Below, one piece after another: positions 34,398 to 43,136 of a stretch of DNA of 64,000 nt. Under the pieces are notes generated by a model. It saw nothing but the letters and a program-made list of their open reading frames with translations. It ran no database searches and had not been told where the DNA came from. Made by a program: the position numbers and the translations under genes. Numbering within the stretch: position 1 is the stretch's first letter; every line of letters starts with the position of its first letter. This DNA comes from Cytobacillus gottheilii. Lineage in GTDB: Bacteria; Bacillota; Bacilli; Bacillales; Cytobacillaceae. The stretch is taken from contig NZ_LT800494.1 of assembly GCF_900166665.1 (NCBI RefSeq), positions 589,397 through 653,396 of the forward strand. The letters are read 5' to 3'.

Positions 34398-35579
34398 ATG
34401 ACTTTGGCCATATTTGGAGGAAAGCCTGTTAGAGATACATTTTTATCTTATGGTTCACAATGGATTGATGAAGAAGATATAGAGATCGTGGTAAGTACCT
34501 TGAAGAGTTCATTTTTAACTCAAGGACCGATGATAAGAGAATTCGAACAATCAATAGCTAATTATGTTGGAGCCAAGCATGCAGTAGCATTTTCAAATGG
34601 AACTGCTGCTTTGCATGGTGCTTGTTTTGCCGCAGGCATTAGCGACGGGGATGAAGTGATTACTTCTCCAATTACATTTGCAGCAAGTAGTAATTGTGTT
34701 TTATATTGTGGTGGGAAACCAGTTTTTACTGATATTGATCAAAAAACATACAATATAGATCCGCAAAAAGTCAAAGAAGCTATCACTAAGAGAACAAAGG
34801 CAATCATTCCGGTTGACTTTACCGGTCAGCCGGTTGACTTAGATTCAATAAACTCAATAGCGAAGGAACATGATTTAATTGTAATTGAAGATGCTGCACA
34901 TTCTATAGGTGCGAGTTATAAAGGAGTCAAAATTGGTTCCCAAGCGGATATGACAATGTTTAGCTTTCATCCAGTAAAACATATTACAACAGCTGAGGGT
35001 GGAATCATTGTAACTAATTCTGATGAATACGCGGAAAAGCTTCGATTATTTCGTTCACATGGTATTAAAAACACAGATTTATTGAAAGAAGAGGGACCTT
35101 GGTATTATGAAATGGTGGCTCTAGGATACAACTATCGAATGACAGATATTCATGCTTCATTAGGAATTTCACAATTAAATAAGCTAGATTATTTTATTGA
35201 AAGAAGAAGAAGTATTGCAGCCCGCTATGATAATGAATTTTCTAAAATAAGTGGGGTGAGAACTCCTTATCAGTCAAAGGATACAAACTCTAGCTATCAT
35301 CTGTATATGTTACAACTGGATTTAGAGAAGTTTAAGGTAGGTAGAAGGGAAATTTTTGATGCACTAAGAGCGGAGAATATAGGGGTTCATGTACATTATC
35401 TGCCTGTATATATGCATCCATATTATCAGGAGTTGGGATATGAAAAAGGATTATGTCCAATTGCCGAAGATTGGTATGAGTCAGCACTAACAATTCCCTT
35501 ATTTCCTAAAATGAGTGAATCAGATGTTTCCTCTGTTATCGAGGGAATAAGCAAAGTTATCAACTATTATCTTAAATAA
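34398..35579 (+). CDS. pseC: PseC-like PLP-dependent sugar aminotransferase
   Basis: PseC aminates C4 of the PseB product. The 393-residue DegT/DnrJ/EryC1 family protein shows FLTQGPMIREFE, AVAFSNGTAALHGA, ITSPITFAASSN, IEDAAHSIGASYKG, and the PLP-lysine segment FSFHPVKHITTAEGG. FRSHGI, YNYRMTDIHASLG and VHVHYLPVYMHPYY are like PseC. ATG 34398 has GGAGGG upstream; the earlier in-frame ATG at 34374 is inside the preceding hairpin. Confidence 0.88.
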   Translation: MTLAIFGGKPVRDTFLSYGSQWIDEEDIEIVVSTLKSSFLTQGPMIREFEQSIANYVGAKHAVAFSNGTAALHGACFAAGISDGDEVITSPITFAASSNCVLYCGGKPVFTDIDQKTYNIDPQKVKEAITKRTKAIIPVDFTGQPVDLDSINSIAKEHDLIVIEDAAHSIGASYKGVKIGSQADMTMFSFHPVKHITTAEGGIIVTNSDEYAEKLRLFRSHGIKNTDLLKEEGPWYYEMVALGYNYRMTDIHASLGISQLNKLDYFIERRRSIAARYDNEFSKISGVRTPYQSKDTNSSYHLYMLQLDLEKFKVGRREIFDALRAENIGVHVHYLPVYMHPYYQELGYEKGLCPIAEDWYESALTIPLFPKMSESDVSSVIEGISKVINYYLK

Positions 35580-35627
35580 ACTTATCTTCCAAAATTGCTA
35601 TTCGGCTTAAAAATTTAAAAGATCATT

Positions 35628-35654
35628 TAAGATTCCTTATGTTTTGTCCGATAT
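35628..35654 (+). promoter_or_regulatory. SigD promoter of flaG-fliDST
   Basis: TAAG (35628-35631), a 15-bp spacer and TCCGATAT (35647-35654) match the SigD consensus with one change in each box. flaG starts 33 bp downstream. Confidence 0.8.
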
Positions 35655-35686
35655 AATACTTAGGTTAATATAAGGAGTTGCTCATT

Positions 35687-36076
35687 ATGAGTTTTAATGG
35701 GGTATCAAATAATATTCAAAGTAGTTCTAACAACTATGCTGTTAAAACTGAAATGAATTCTTCACCTTCGAATCTGCTGGAATCTAGCCAACAGAAAACT
35801 GTTCAGGAATTCAGCACACAACTAATTGAGAAGAACAGTAAGAGTAACTTTGATAAACAAGAAGTTGAACATATTGTTAAAGGAATGAATGAATTTTTAA
35901 AGCCTCATTATAGCTCTGTGAGCTTTAAACTGCATGAAGAATTAGAAAAGTACTATGTTGAAGTGATAGATAAAGAAACAAAAGAAGTCATTCGTGAAAT
36001 CCCTAATAAGGAAATTTTAGACATGTATGCCAAGATGAAAGAATACTTAGGGCTATTTATAGATGAAAAACTCTAA
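35687..36076 (+). CDS. flaG: FlaG (YvyC), filament-length-associated protein
   Basis: The 129-residue protein has a disordered Ser/Asn/Gln-rich first half and the conserved FlaG C-terminal domain: LKPHYSSVSFKLHEELEKYYVEVIDKETKE in segments, then IREIPNKEILDMYAKMKEY. FlaG proteins precede fliD and affect filament length. AAGGAG is correctly placed before ATG 35687; the GTG/ATG further upstream overlaps that RBS. Confidence 0.9.
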   Translation: MSFNGVSNNIQSSSNNYAVKTEMNSSPSNLLESSQQKTVQEFSTQLIEKNSKSNFDKQEVEHIVKGMNEFLKPHYSSVSFKLHEELEKYYVEVIDKETKEVIREIPNKEILDMYAKMKEYLGLFIDEKL

Positions 36077-36097
36077 TTATTAGAGGAGGTAGTAAAT

Positions 36098-37957
36098 ATG
36101 GTTAATTCAATACGTTTTTCAGGTATTGCAAGTGGGATGGATACTCAATCAATTGTTGATTCTATGATGAAAGCTCAAAGAATACCATTAGATAAAATTC
36201 ACCAAAAAAAGCAGTTGTTAGAATGGAAACGCGATGATTATAGAAATGTCAACCTTATGTTAAAGGAACTTGATGACTTTACTTTTAATGGTATTTTCAG
36301 ACAAGCTAACTTACTTAAGAAATCTGTTTCGTCATCTAATACTGAATTTGTGACTGCAAATGCAAGTCCAAATGCTGCTAATGTCAACTATACAATTAAG
36401 GATGTTAAGTTAGCGACAGCAGCAAGACAGCAGGGGCAAAATATAAGCTCATCTAAACTAGACCCAGATAAAAGTTTAAGATCACAACAAAATATATTTT
36501 CTTCTACATCAAGTATTGATTGGCAAGAGGAGACGAAAACAGAAACCCTTAAAGTTCCTGAAGGCAGTAATGGTGAGTTCCAGCTTTCTAAAAAAGAGAT
36601 ATCGATTACGGCTGGCGCAAACATTTCTGTTGGTGGACAAGACTTTACAGTTAGAACGGATGCAATAACTGACGGAAATCCACTAAAGGAAAATGAAGTT
36701 TACGTTAATCAAACTACAGGTAAGGTGAAATTCGGAGCTGAATTGGCTGCTGGGACAACTTTTGATGTTAGCTATACGAATCATTATCTGGAGTTTGATA
36801 TTAAAACATATAATGAGCAGGGAGAAGCACAGTATAAGAACTTTAAGTTTGATGGCAGTACTTCATTAAATAATATGTTCAATACGATAAATAAATCTAC
36901 TGCTGGAGTTAACATGTTTTATGATAGCAGTTCTGATCAAGTTTCTGCAATGAGAACAGAAACTGGTGAGTTCAACAAGAATGGAAACGAAATTGAATTT
37001 CTTAATGTAATAAAGGATAGCAATGGCGATCCTACAAGGTCGAGTAGCAGCTTCTTCAATAATGTTTTAGGTTTAGGAAATGACATAGCAGGAACAGGAA
37101 CAGATGCTGAGTTTTCCATTAATGGGCTTAACACGACAAGAAAATCTAACACATTTACTTTGGATGGGGTTACATTTACATTAAAAAAAGATTCTGTGGT
37201 TAATGGCGTAAGCACAGGAGAATCTGCAACAATCAATATCCAATCGGATACTGATAGCATAATGACAACTATTAAAGATTTTGTTAATAAATATAATGAA
37301 ATAATCGGTAAGGTTAATGGTGAATTGACTGAAGAACGTTATAGAGATTACTCTCCATTAACAGATGAAGAAAAAGAAGCTTTGAGTGAAAAAGAAGTTG
37401 AAAAATGGGAAGATCAAGCGAGAAGTGGAATGCTTCGACGGGATTCCATACTATCTGGAGCTTTAGATCAGATGCGTAACAATATGTATTCTGAAGTAAC
37501 GGTTAGCGATTCTAATGGAATGAATTCCAATTACAATCAATTGGCTGAAATAGGTATTACTACTACTAGAAATTACTTAGACCGAGGAAAGCTTGAGATC
37601 GATGAAGAAAAGCTGAAAGCTGCTATAGAAGATGATCCAGAAGCTGTATACCAATTATTTATGGCAGATGGGAATACATCTAGTGAGAAAGGACTAGCAA
37701 GAAGACTGCGCGACAGTATCTCATCAACAATTCAAACAGTAGAACAGCGAGCGGGAAATAGTTACAAGACCCCACAATCTTATACAATGGGGAAACAATT
37801 GTTAGATTATGAAGAACAAATAGACAGATTTGAAACAAAACTTGTGACAATAGAAGATCGTTACTGGAAACAATTCAATGCAATGGAAAAAGCTATGCAA
37901 AATCTAAACAACCAATCCAATCAACTATTATCGTATTTAGGAATGGGTAACCAATAA
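36098..37957 (+). CDS. fliD: FliD, flagellar filament cap (HAP2)
   Basis: FliD caps the filament and folds exported flagellin. The N-terminus has FSGIASGMDTQSIVDSMM and the region IPLDKIHQKKQLLEWKRD; the C-terminus has the coiled segment with NYLDRGKLEIDEEKLKAAI, YQLFM, YEEQIDRFETKL and FNAMEKAMQNLN. At 619 residues it is longer than in B. subtilis, with the extra length in the exposed middle (about 130-340). RBS AGAGGAGG. Confidence 0.95.
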   Translation: MVNSIRFSGIASGMDTQSIVDSMMKAQRIPLDKIHQKKQLLEWKRDDYRNVNLMLKELDDFTFNGIFRQANLLKKSVSSSNTEFVTANASPNAANVNYTIKDVKLATAARQQGQNISSSKLDPDKSLRSQQNIFSSTSSIDWQEETKTETLKVPEGSNGEFQLSKKEISITAGANISVGGQDFTVRTDAITDGNPLKENEVYVNQTTGKVKFGAELAAGTTFDVSYTNHYLEFDIKTYNEQGEAQYKNFKFDGSTSLNNMFNTINKSTAGVNMFYDSSSDQVSAMRTETGEFNKNGNEIEFLNVIKDSNGDPTRSSSSFFNNVLGLGNDIAGTGTDAEFSINGLNTTRKSNTFTLDGVTFTLKKDSVVNGVSTGESATINIQSDTDSIMTTIKDFVNKYNEIIGKVNGELTEERYRDYSPLTDEEKEALSEKEVEKWEDQARSGMLRRDSILSGALDQMRNNMYSEVTVSDSNGMNSNYNQLAEIGITTTRNYLDRGKLEIDEEKLKAAIEDDPEAVYQLFMADGNTSSEKGLARRLRDSISSTIQTVEQRAGNSYKTPQSYTMGKQLLDYEEQIDRFETKLVTIEDRYWKQFNAMEKAMQNLNNQSNQLLSYLGMGNQ

Positions 37958-37975
37958 AATAAGTAGGTGAAAATA

Positions 37976-38374
37976 ATGGCAATACCACAGCCACATCAAG
38001 CATACAAGCAAAACTCCGTTAACTCGGCTTTGCCAGAAGAGTTAACATTACTTTTATATAACGGCTGTTTAAAGTTTATAAAACTAGCTAAAAGGGCAAT
38101 GGACGATGATAATATTAGCGAACGTAACGTGAATCTGATTAAAGCCCAAAAGATTATACAAGAACTAATGATCACATTAAATATGGATATTGAACTTTCA
38201 CATAATTTAATGAGAATGTATGATTATCTCTACAATAGGTTAGTAGAGGCAAATACAAAGAATGATGTTGAAATTATTAACGAAGTTGAAGGATATATAG
38301 TAGAGTTTAGAGATACATGGAAGTCAGCAATTCAACAAGTAAAAAAACAACAGCTTGAGAGCAGTCAGGTTTAA
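37976..38374 (+). CDS. fliS: FliS, flagellin export chaperone
   Basis: FliS binds the C-terminal helix of flagellin and prevents early polymerisation. The 132-residue helical protein contains AYKQNSVNSALPEELTLLLYNGCLKFIKLA and the middle NLIKAQKIIQELMITLNMDIELS, both close to the family consensus. TAGGTGA precedes ATG 37976. The stop overlaps fliT by one base. Confidence 0.95.
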   Translation: MAIPQPHQAYKQNSVNSALPEELTLLLYNGCLKFIKLAKRAMDDDNISERNVNLIKAQKIIQELMITLNMDIELSHNLMRMYDYLYNRLVEANTKNDVEIINEVEGYIVEFRDTWKSAIQQVKKQQLESSQV

Positions 38375-38721
38375 TGGAAATACTCAAACAATATCTGCAA
38401 ACTTCTATGGAACTAAAGAATATTCTTAAAGAAGAAATCACATTTAAGGAACAAGATCACTATTTAGAAAAGATTGAATATTTATTAGAAAAAAGGCAGG
38501 CCTATCTGAATAGTTTCCCTGATTTATCTTCTTTAGAACCTTCTGTAAAGGAAGAAATAATTAAATTAGAGAGGGAAATTAAAACTCTAATTGATACCAA
38601 GAAAACTAAAATTCAAAGCAATTTAAAGATATTGCAGGTAAAGAAAAAGAAAAAAAATCAATATTCTAATCCTTATGGCGATGTATCTATAGATGGAATG
38701 TTCCTTGATAAAAAAAAATAG
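38374..38721 (+). CDS. fliT: FliT, flagellar export chaperone
   Basis: The 115-residue protein is mostly helical and lysine-rich. FliT-like proteins assist FliD export. It is assigned by its place directly after fliS, its size and the helical pattern YLEKIEYLLEKRQAYL. The C-terminal tail (KKKKKNQYSNPYGDVSIDGMF) is unstructured. Sequence identity between FliT proteins is low, so position carries most weight. Confidence 0.85.
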   Translation: MEILKQYLQTSMELKNILKEEITFKEQDHYLEKIEYLLEKRQAYLNSFPDLSSLEPSVKEEIIKLEREIKTLIDTKKTKIQSNLKILQVKKKKKNQYSNPYGDVSIDGMFLDKKK

Positions 38722-38749
38722 ACCTATTTGGTCTATTTTTTTTATCAAG
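38704..38749 (+). terminator. Terminator of the fliDST operon
   Basis: An almost perfect palindrome, TTGATA-A9-TAGACC/GGTCTA-T8-ATCAA, forms a GC core with long A and T tracts on either side. Confidence 0.95.
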
Positions 38750-38868
38750 AATGAAGGTTAAGATTAACTTTGCAAGTCTTAAGGAATTGTCCTAAAGAAT
38801 ATGGGCCATTCTGTAAACACCCAAGAAGATAATTTAAAAGCTATACTATTTTCAAAGCTGGTGTGAAC

Positions 38869-39236
38869 ATGGATCAGGAAACAATGTTAAAGGACATTTT
38901 AAATGCCCTAAATTTACACTCTCGTAAAATGGATGAAAAATTTGAGCAAGTGGACGCTCGATTTGAACAAGTAGATGCCCGCTTCGAGCAAGTGACGCTC
39001 GATTTGAACAAGTAGATGCCCGGTTCGAGCAAGTGGATGCCCGATTCGAACAAATGGAAGCGCGTTTTAACCAGGTAGACGCCCGCTTCGACCGCATTGA
39101 AGAACGATTAGATCGGGTTGAGAAAAAAATGGGTGGCTTTCGTACAGAGATGTCTGAAATGCAGGAAACCGTTGACTTTATCTCCTCGAAGACAATTCAG
39201 CATGAAAAAAAGCTCCGTGAATTCAACCGTCAGTAA
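38869..39236 (+). pseudogene. Frameshifted coiled-coil repeat protein gene (FEQVDAR heptads)
   Basis: ATG 38869 starts a frame reading MDQETMLKDILNALNL, then tandem FEQVDAR heptads. Near 38993 the repeated 21-base unit reads AAGTGACGCTC where the other copies read AAGTGGACGCTC, so one G is missing and the frame ends at a TAG near 39013-39015. Restoring one base joins it to the downstream frame (more FEQ-DAR heptads, FDRIEERLDRVEKKM, then a helical tail ending FNRQ at 39236), giving about 122 residues. It is a predicted cytoplasmic trimeric or dimeric coiled coil of unknown role. It could be a true pseudogene, phase-variable or an assembly error. Confidence 0.75.
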
Positions 39237-39371
39237 TTTTACCAGCAGACTAAAATCCCACTAAAACTACGAAATACACTTCAAGGGAAACCTCTATTTT
39301 ATAGATTGCTTGTTTAGACTCACCTCTCTTAGCTATACTAATAGATAAGGCTGTGGAGAGGAACTGTACAT

Positions 39372-39947
39372 ATGATCTACCAATTAAAAATCCTTTTAAA
39401 AGATACCAAACCGCCGCGTTGGAGAAGAGTGCTTGTACAGAAAGATATGACATTTGCCCACCTTTATGAAGCCATTCAAATTGCTTTTGATTGGGAAGGT
39501 GTATTTTTGCACGGATTTGTGCCAATGAAGGTAAAGGGAGAAAACGTCAGAAGTTTGCCCATTTTAATTCGCCCGAAAGAATTTGACGGAGAGATTCTCA
39601 CCAAAAAGAACTACGATTATGATGACAGTGAAGAAATTCTCTCAGATTGGCTTGTTTTTAAGAAGGATAAAATGATGTATGTTTACGACTATAGGGAGTA
39701 CTTACAGCATGAAATTGTCTTGGAGAAAATAGTTCCCTTTGACAGAGATCTGCATTGTCCCTACGGTGTAAAAGCAACACTTGGATCTCAGCCAGAAGCA
39801 GAAGAGGAATGGGGTTATACAGATCTTAAACAACTAACAGAGGATATCTACGATCTATTTAAGGCCCATTTTGTTTCTCAAGGAAAAGAACAGGATGTAA
39901 CCAGCTTCTTTAATGAACTCGAAATTTTACGAATTCCATTTGATTGA
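39372..39947 (+). CDS. Plasmid pRiA4b ORF-3-like protein
   Basis: The 191-residue protein begins IYQLKILLKDTKPPRWRRVLV, continues with MTFAHLYEAIQIAFDW and FVPMKVKG, and later has YVYDYREYLQHEIVLEKIV, which is the pattern of the pRiA4b ORF-3 (PF07929) family. The biochemical function is unknown. The family often occurs near mobile elements, but no transposase is visible here. The ATG follows GAGAGGAAC. Confidence 0.8.
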   Translation: MIYQLKILLKDTKPPRWRRVLVQKDMTFAHLYEAIQIAFDWEGVFLHGFVPMKVKGENVRSLPILIRPKEFDGEILTKKNYDYDDSEEILSDWLVFKKDKMMYVYDYREYLQHEIVLEKIVPFDRDLHCPYGVKATLGSQPEAEEEWGYTDLKQLTEDIYDLFKAHFVSQGKEQDVTSFFNELEILRIPFD

Positions 39948-40201
39948 TAGTATTCCCTGTTTTTCCTATAATCTTCACGAATTCGACAAAATTCTTCTAA
40001 TTGTTTTTCCGTTTTAGCAGGAATTTGTTGGGGTAAAATAGAAATGTAATACATAGTCTTTTTTAAAGGGAAAATGTTTTCAAGCAGAAGACTTTTTCTC
40101 ATAAGACGAGACTGTTTGGGAAAGCTAATATGGTGTTTTTTTACGGGAAATCCACAAAACCCAGCAGTCATTATTGCCCATTGAAAAGGAGGAGTTCACA
40201 T

Positions 40202-40759
40202 ATGAATTATAACATTCGTGGTGAAAACATTGAGGTAACTCCAGCAATTCGAGAGTATGTCGAGAAGAAGATTGCTAAATTGGAAAGGTATTTTACTGAA
40301 ACTCCTAATGCAAATGTGAATGTCAATTTAAAAACGTATAATGATAAATCATCAAAGGTAGAAGTAACTATTCCAATGCAGAACCTTGTGCTTCGTGCAG
40401 AGGAAGTACATGCTGATATGTATGCAGCGATTGATTTAATTACAGATAAGCTTGAACGCCAAATTCGTAAACACAAAACAAAAGTAAATCGTAAATTCCG
40501 TGAAAAGGGCAATATCAACGCTCTATTTGCGGCAACGGATGAAGGCGGCGCACCAGCAATTGAAGAGGACGATACAGAAGAACTAGAAGTTGTCCGCCAA
40601 AAAAGCTTTGATTTAAAGCCAATGGACAGCGAAGAAGCCATCCTGCAAATGAACATGCTTGGCCATAGCTTCTACGTCTTCACTAACGCAGAAACAAACT
40701 TAACAAACGTTGTATACAAACGAAAAGATGGCCGTTACGGTCTAATTGAAGCTCAATAA
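40202..40759 (+). CDS. hpf: HPF, long-form ribosome hibernation factor
   Basis: Long HPF (YvyD in B. subtilis) dimerises 70S ribosomes to 100S particles in stationary phase. The 185-residue protein has the N-terminal S30AE domain (NIRGENIEVTPAIREYVEKKIAKLERYF; YADMYAAIDLITDKLERQIRKHK) and, after an acidic linker, the C-terminal dimerisation domain (KSFDLKPMDSEEAILQMNMLGHSFYVF; RKDGRYGLIE). ATG 40202 is selected by AAGGAGGAG. Upstream extension from 40130 lacks an RBS. Confidence 0.95.
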   Translation: MNYNIRGENIEVTPAIREYVEKKIAKLERYFTETPNANVNVNLKTYNDKSSKVEVTIPMQNLVLRAEEVHADMYAAIDLITDKLERQIRKHKTKVNRKFREKGNINALFAATDEGGAPAIEEDDTEELEVVRQKSFDLKPMDSEEAILQMNMLGHSFYVFTNAETNLTNVVYKRKDGRYGLIEAQ

Positions 40760-40767
40760 AATATGAA

Positions 40768-40799
40768 AAGAGGCTGACCTTGGTGTCAGCCTTTTTTTT
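40768..40799 (+). terminator. Terminator of hpf
   Basis: AAGAGGCTGAC pairs with GTCAGCCTTTTT around CTTGGT, followed by eight T. Confidence 0.95.
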
Positions 40800-40873
40800 G
40801 GGGTTTTGGGGAGTGGAATTTCAAAGAGAGGAATACCATGTTAAAGGCAATTGACCTAAAAGTTGATGGAAAA

Positions 40874-40999
40874 GATCGAAACCCTAAATGAAAAGACCGA
40901 ATATCCTTTTCAAATGATCGAGTAAAGTAGGGAAATGATCGATAAATTTTGGGAAATGATCGAATACCTTTAAGAAGAGATAGAAAATTGGTTAGTTCA
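40874..40999. repeat. Tandem array of six 21-bp units, core GATCGA
   Basis: Units begin at 40874, 40895, 40916, 40937, 40958 and 40979, exactly 21 bp apart. The first six bases are GATCGA (GACCGA in unit 2, GATAGA in unit 6). Units 3 and 4 also end GGGAAAT. The other positions vary. It lies downstream of the hpf terminator. Confidence 0.9.
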
Positions 41000-41017
41000 C
41001 CGCTTGAGCAGAGATTT

Positions 41018-41141
41018 GATAGGAAACCGGAAAAGTTTGATAGGAAAAAGCGAGATTTTGATAGGAAATCAAGAAAGTATGATAGGATAGAACGGGAATT
41101 TGATAGGAAATCAAGAAAGTTTGATAGGAAACAAGCTGCTT
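41018..41141. repeat. Tandem array of six 21-bp units, core GATAGGAAA
   Basis: Units begin at 41018, 41039, 41060, 41081, 41102 and 41123, exactly 21 bp apart. Five units start GATAGGAAA and one GATAGGATA. The array follows the GATCGA array after an 18-bp gap. Because 21 is a multiple of three, both strands give heptad-like spurious frames (FDRK repeats on plus), but no RBS supports a gene. Confidence 0.9.
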
Positions 41142-41434
41142 GATCCATTAAAGCGGTAATTTAATACCGTACAGAACAAATACAATAGGAAAGAAGCCAA
41201 AGATAGATAGAAAAGGGCCCCCCTCGCAGAAAAATTCCCAACCTCAATCGGATCTAGGATCATTTATTCAAAAAACCATTACTTTTCTAGGTATCATCCA
41301 CGCATTATCATAGCCACAGCCAAAATCCAGCCCGAAACTCCACCACCCCAAAATAAGTATCTTTTAAAATACTCTCATCTACCAACCGCCAAACCCCCAG
41401 TCCAGCTCTATACTCGTCATAACACACTCCACAC

Positions 41435-41466
41435 AAAAAAAGAGACCGACAAATGTCGGCCTCTTT
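41435..41466 (-). terminator. Terminator of the BMP-MCP operon (minus strand)
   Basis: On the minus strand AGAGGCCGAC pairs with GTCGGTCTCT around ATTT, followed by seven T. It lies just beyond the MCP stop codon at 41475. Confidence 0.95.
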
Positions 41467-41474
41467 TCTTCCAA

Positions 41475-43136
41475 TTAAATCTTAAATTTCTCGAGTTCTG
41501 CTGTCAAAACGCTTGTCATTTCCTGGAGTTCTGCTACTTTTTCGCTTACCTGCTGGAAGGCGTGAAGCTGTTCTTCAGTGGATGCTGAGATTTCTTCGGT
41601 TCCGGCAGCTGTTTCTTCTGTAACGGCGGATATGTTTTCAATGGCTGAGTTTACTTGCTGGCTCATGGCATTGGTTTGTTCCATATCGTCATTTAAGCGA
41701 TGCAGCTGAGCGTTGATACCAGAAACATGAGCAGATATCGCTTCAAAGGATTGTTCTGTTTCCGACATAGATTGAGATTGCTGTGTTGAAAGACCATGTC
41801 CATGCTCGGTTGCAGAATAGATGACAGTGATACCGTTTTGAATATTGCTTACCATGGATGTGATGAGGCTTGTGGCTTTCGCCGTTTCATCTGCCAGTTT
41901 TCGAACTTCATCTGCTACGACGGCAAAGCCTTTTCCTGCCTCGCCGGCACGTGCTGCTTCAATAGCGGCATTCAGGGCAAGCAGGTTCGTTTGCTCTGCG
42001 ATTGCATTGACCGTTTTGGCTGCGCCGTCAATTTCTGTTGTGAATCTTGAAAATTCGCTAACTGATTCTTTGATTTCACGAGAAGAATCAGAGATTTTTT
42101 CTGCTATTTCTACTTGTTTTTGCAGTGAGCTGCGTCCAGATTGAACAGCAGTTAATGCTTCTTTGCTGCTTTCTGCAGACTGCTCGCTCGTTTGTTTGAC
42201 TGTTTCGAATTGGTCGGTCATTGAGCTCATAAGAGAAGCGGTTGCCTGAATATCCTCTGAAATGGTGGCACTTCCTTTGGCCAGTTCATCGGTTGAAACC
42301 GCCACTTGCCTGCTGCCCTCGTTCAGGCTTTGCATATAGCTTGTCACGTCTTCGGTAAACCTGCCGACATTTTTTCCAACTGAGTCAATGGATTGGACCG
42401 TTCCTTTTAAACTGTTAATCATCGTTGAGAAGGACTCCGTCAATTGGTGTAATTCATTACGGCTGTTCTTTTTGTAAGTAAGAGCAGAAGTATCAATTGT
42501 CAGGTCTCCTGCTGCCACCATCTTCGCTGAAACTACAAGACGGTGGATTGGTCTTGTAATATTTCGAGCGGCAACCCATGAATAAATTCCTGTAAGGATG
42601 ATTAAAAGCAGTGCTCCAATCAAGGCAGAAGTAGCGATCATCGCAATTTTTTGTGATGTTTCTTCGTTCATTTGCTTGTACCATTCATTTGTTTCTTTTT
42701 TTAGAAGGTACATATCATTCAAAATACCGGAAATTCGAATTGATTGCTTTTTAATATCTGCAGCATTGCTGGCAGCGAAGCCGGCATCTACTGCATCCTT
42801 TAGCGCAAGATATTTTGTCTCAATTTTTGAGATAATCTCTTGATGCTCGTTCACCTTTGCCATAGATGACAAAGCGGCTAAGTTTGCCCCTGTTTCTTCC
42901 AGCATTGAGAGGGCTTCATTTTTGTTAGCCTCACTGTTTAAAAAAGTATAATTGTTCAAAGACTGGCTTGTGACGACTAAGCTCTGTTCCAGTTCTTTAA
43001 CAGAAAGAAGCAGAGCTGTATCGTCTTCAGCTGTCGTTTGAATATCGGCCGTTTGATAAATGATGAAACCAATCATGGCAGTTGATAGAATGATTGGAAT
43101 TAAAATATTGATTAATAGGCGGTTTCTTAATGTCAT
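41475..43136 (-). CDS. Methyl-accepting chemotaxis protein
   Basis: The 553-residue receptor has TM1 (about residues 7-28), a modest extracellular helical region (about 30-167, four-helix-bundle type), TM2 (about 168-190), HAMP (to about 245) and a cytoplasmic signalling domain with the hairpin tip [20 protein letters not shown] and [15 protein letters not shown]. Methylation helices flank it. The gene overlaps the upstream BMP lipoprotein gene by four bases, so the lipoprotein may present ligand to this receptor. It is probably transcribed from the SigD promoter at 44161-44187. Confidence 0.94.
   Translation of the reverse strand: MTLRNRLLINILIPIILSTAMIGFIIYQTADIQTTAEDDTALLLSVKELEQSLVVTSQSLNNYTFLNSEANKNEALSMLEETGANLAALSSMAKVNEHQEIISKIETKYLALKDAVDAGFAASNAADIKKQSIRISGILNDMYLLKKETNEWYKQMNEETSQKIAMIATSALIGALLLIILTGIYSWVAARNITRPIHRLVVSAKMVAAGDLTIDTSALTYKKNSRNELHQLTESFSTMINSLKGTVQSIDSVGKNVGRFTEDVTSYMQSLNEGSRQVAVSTDELAKGSATISEDIQATASLMSSMTDQFETVKQTSEQSAESSKEALTAVQSGRSSLQKQVEIAEKISDSSREIKESVSEFSRFTTEIDGAAKTVNAIAEQTNLLALNAAIEAARAGEAGKGFAVVADEVRKLADETAKATSLITSMVSNIQNGITVIYSATEHGHGLSTQQSQSMSETEQSFEAISAHVSGINAQLHRLNDDMEQTNAMSQQVNSAIENISAVTEETAAGTEEISASTEEQLHAFQQVSEKVAELQEMTSVLTAELEKFKI

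Noticed and set aside
19071..35579. Prophage or integrative element at the hag-flaG gap
   Set aside because: No integrase, transposase, phage structural gene, tRNA end or flanking direct repeat was seen. The content is entirely glycan-related.
38852..39097. An 81-codon minus-strand frame of NRAST repeats
   Set aside because: It is the antisense image of the FEQVDAR coding repeats, without RBS and with unnatural composition.
39878..40171. A 97-codon minus-strand frame between the pRiA4b-like gene and hpf
   Set aside because: Part of it looks protein-like (LEEFCRIREDYRKNRE), but no Shine-Dalgarno precedes any start, it overlaps the end of the plus-strand gene, and it covers the hpf leader. 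Kept only as a weak possibility.
40949..41143. A 64-codon plus-strand frame with FDRK heptads
   Set aside because: The frame is open only because the 21-bp tandem array is a multiple of three. It has no ribosome binding site and the complementary strand is open for the same reason.
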